Shown: in pieces, positions 62,760 to 64,000 of the stretch
Layout of the letters: every line of letters begins with the position of its first letter
Position numbering within the stretch: position 1 is the stretch's first letter
DNA from: Didemnitutus sp041906465
Lineage (GTDB): Bacteria > Verrucomicrobiota > Verrucomicrobiia > Opitutales > Opitutaceae
NCBI GenBank assembly: GCA_041906465.1
Contig: JAYRJE010000010.1
Coordinates: 124,001-188,000, forward strand
Direction of reading: 5' to 3'
Length of the DNA: 64,000 bases
The notes under the pieces: generated by a model
What the model was told of the DNA's origin: nothing
What the model saw: the letters and a program-made list of their open reading frames with translations, nothing else
The model's database searches: none
Position numbers and translations under genes: made by a program

Positions 62760-63982
62760 TTCGTCTCCTCCTTCAACCACGCGATCGACGCGCCCAGCAT
62801 CGCCACGCCCGCGGCCAGCCGCACCGCCAGCCCCGCCGTCACCCAGCCCGCGCCGCCGAAAAATCCCGCAGCGTCACTGCCTTCGCCGACCGCGAGCGCA
62901 CTGAGCGACGCCAAGTGCACCACGAGCCCCAGCTGCCACAGCCAAAACGCCCCCGCGCCGCCGCCCGGCCTGCGTCCGAGCCCGATCAGCACCGTCGCGC
63001 CAAGACAAGTCACCACGCCCGCCATCGCCAGATGCGCGTGCGCCACGAGCAGGTGCGTGAATTTCCAGCGCTCGGACTCGCCGGGCAAAAACATCCACCA
63101 CCCGGTCGCCACGAGCAGCGTCCACCAAGCCGCGCCCGCCCCGAGCCAGCGTCGCGCCGCCACCGGCCACCCGAAGCCGCGCAGATAAACGACGAGCAAC
63201 GGCACCCACGCGAGCAACACGCCGAGCCCCACGATTTGCCCAATCGCATGGTGCGTCGTGTCGCCGTGATCCATCCCCGCAAACGCTCCGCCCGATCCCG
63301 CCAGCGCGACCCAAAACCACGCCGCGCTCCGCGCGCGCTCTCTCGGCAATCCGAGCGCGTGCGGCAGCCAGCCCGCGAGCGCCACGAATGCCAGCGTCGA
63401 GCCGAGCAACGCCGCACCCGTCGCGCCGCCGCTGTCGGGATTCACGCTCGGATAAACCTCACGCCCCATCGACCAAAGCATCACGCCCGGCACCGCCGCT
63501 AGCGCGGCAAGCACCGCACCGCGCGCCACGCGCCCGCCCGCGCTCCAGTCGTTCCAGCTCCGCACCGCGGCCCGCGCGAGCACCAGCCACAAACCGATCA
63601 TCGCCAGCGGCAGCAACGGACGCGCCCAACCGTGCCAGTCGAGAAACAGCTTCCCACTCGTCACGCCGGCCATCCAGCTGACGCCGCCGAGCGCCAGCGC
63701 GAGCGTCCACGCCCGCACGGCCCACGCGAACTCGCGCGCCCCGCGCGCATCGTCGGGCGCGAGCAGCCCCGCGCCGAGCGCACCGACGAGCGGCAACGAA
63801 CACCAGCCATAAAGCTGCCAATTCAGATGCAGTGGCATCCAGCGCCCATAAGTCAGCGAGCCCAGCTCGCCGTTCAATCCGGGCCACAGCAGCAGCGTCG
63901 CGAGCAACACGCCCACCGCATTCGCGGCGACGAGCCAGCCGAGCGCGTGCCGCGCCGTCGTCGTTGCCACGCCGGCATTCAC
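62756..63982 (-). CDS. Cytochrome-oxidase-subunit-I-like (CcoN-like) membrane protein
   Basis: A 408-residue polytopic protein, about 70 residues shorter than CcoN. It has the haem-ligand-like MPLHLNWQLYG (His52), DTTHHAIGQIVGL (His244-His245) and THLLVAHAHLAMAG (His310, His315, His317). In haem-copper oxidases the last two correspond to copper and haem ligands. I do not see the third copper ligand expected before these, near 170-210. GTG at 63982 is used as start; the frame is open to the window edge, so the gene may begin outside. Confidence 0.7.
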   Translation of the reverse strand: MNAGVATTTARHALGWLVAANAVGVLLATLLLWPGLNGELGSLTYGRWMPLHLNWQLYGWCSLPLVGALGAGLLAPDDARGAREFAWAVRAWTLALALGGVSWMAGVTSGKLFLDWHGWARPLLPLAMIGLWLVLARAAVRSWNDWSAGGRVARGAVLAALAAVPGVMLWSMGREVYPSVNPDSGGATGAALLGSTLAFVALAGWLPHALGLPRERARSAAWFWVALAGSGGAFAGMDHGDTTHHAIGQIVGLGVLLAWVPLLVVYLRGFGWPVAARRWLGAGAAWWTLLVATGWWMFLPGESERWKFTHLLVAHAHLAMAGVVTCLGATVLIGLGRRPGGGAGAFWLWQLGLVVHLASLSALAVGEGSDAAGFFGGAGWVTAGLAVRLAAGVAMLGASIAWLKEETK

Positions 63983-64000
63983 GTCTCGAGCCGCCCGTCG

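Noticed and set aside
1..64000. CRISPR array, rRNA and tRNA genes
   Set aside because: No regularly spaced repeat array, no rRNA-like conserved stretch and no cloverleaf with CCA-type ends was seen by eye. A covariance search would be needed to exclude a tRNA completely.

Overview
The window looks like chromosome from a verrucomicrobium of the Opitutaceae type. This is an inference from the very high GC content, the strong G/C third-position bias, the secreted proteins ending in a verrucomicrobial-style C-terminal module, and the many short palindromic repeats. No rRNA or tRNA gene was recognised, so the placement is not proven.

Layout. Bases 1-28,000 are mostly housekeeping and metabolic genes on both strands: a DUF3667-like membrane protein (cut by the window edge), a zinc alcohol dehydrogenase, malQ, an MBL-fold hydrolase, a YebC-like regulator, an OPT transporter, tag (3-methyladenine glycosylase), a double-GNAT protein, a penicillin-acylase-type hydrolase, upp, a MazG-like protein, an orphan histidine kinase, an rRNA-type methyltransferase, an S9 peptidase, ridA, an LpxR-like outer-membrane protein, a BadF/NAGK-type kinase and a 1,486-residue secreted protein. 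A decayed small DNA-binding gene at 8649-8975 sits between two inverted AT-rich palindromes.

Bases 29,191-36,237 are a minus-strand defence island: an HsdM-HsdS fusion, then a AAA ATPase and a TOPRIM-like protein, then HsdR. The ATPase/TOPRIM pair lies inside the type I restriction operon, a layout like the 'restriction-linked' RloA/RloB genes. It is the best candidate here for a poorly described system.

Bases 36,335-43,168 form a sensing and redox cluster: a NarL-type regulator divergent from a globin, a cytochrome c, two tiny membrane ORFs, a PAS-GAF-PAS-GAF-PAS hybrid kinase and a receiver-kinase. Bases 43,245-54,053 hold an ICMT-like methyltransferase, holA, cinA divergent from uvrC, an SDR, a SbtA-type bicarbonate transporter divergent from a small winged-helix regulator, a DUF4139 protein, a REP-associated tyrosine transposase between two inverted REPs, and a PqiA-like protein. 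Bases 54,177-57,326 encode two secreted glycosidases (GH51 and GH5). The last 6.6 kb, on the minus strand, is a chain of overlapping genes: a cytochrome-oxidase-subunit-I-like protein, a transporter fused to two cytochrome c domains, an OmpR-type regulator and its kinase, then a Gly/Asp-rich small protein and an M50-type metalloprotease.

Repeats are a theme. At least two REP families are present, mostly as inverted doublets (REPINs), and one RAYT transposase gene is a plausible source of their mobility. There are also dispersed AT-rich tandem units, one of them inside a kinase gene, a MITE-like element before cinA and a 10-bp-periodic inverted repeat between cinA and uvrC.
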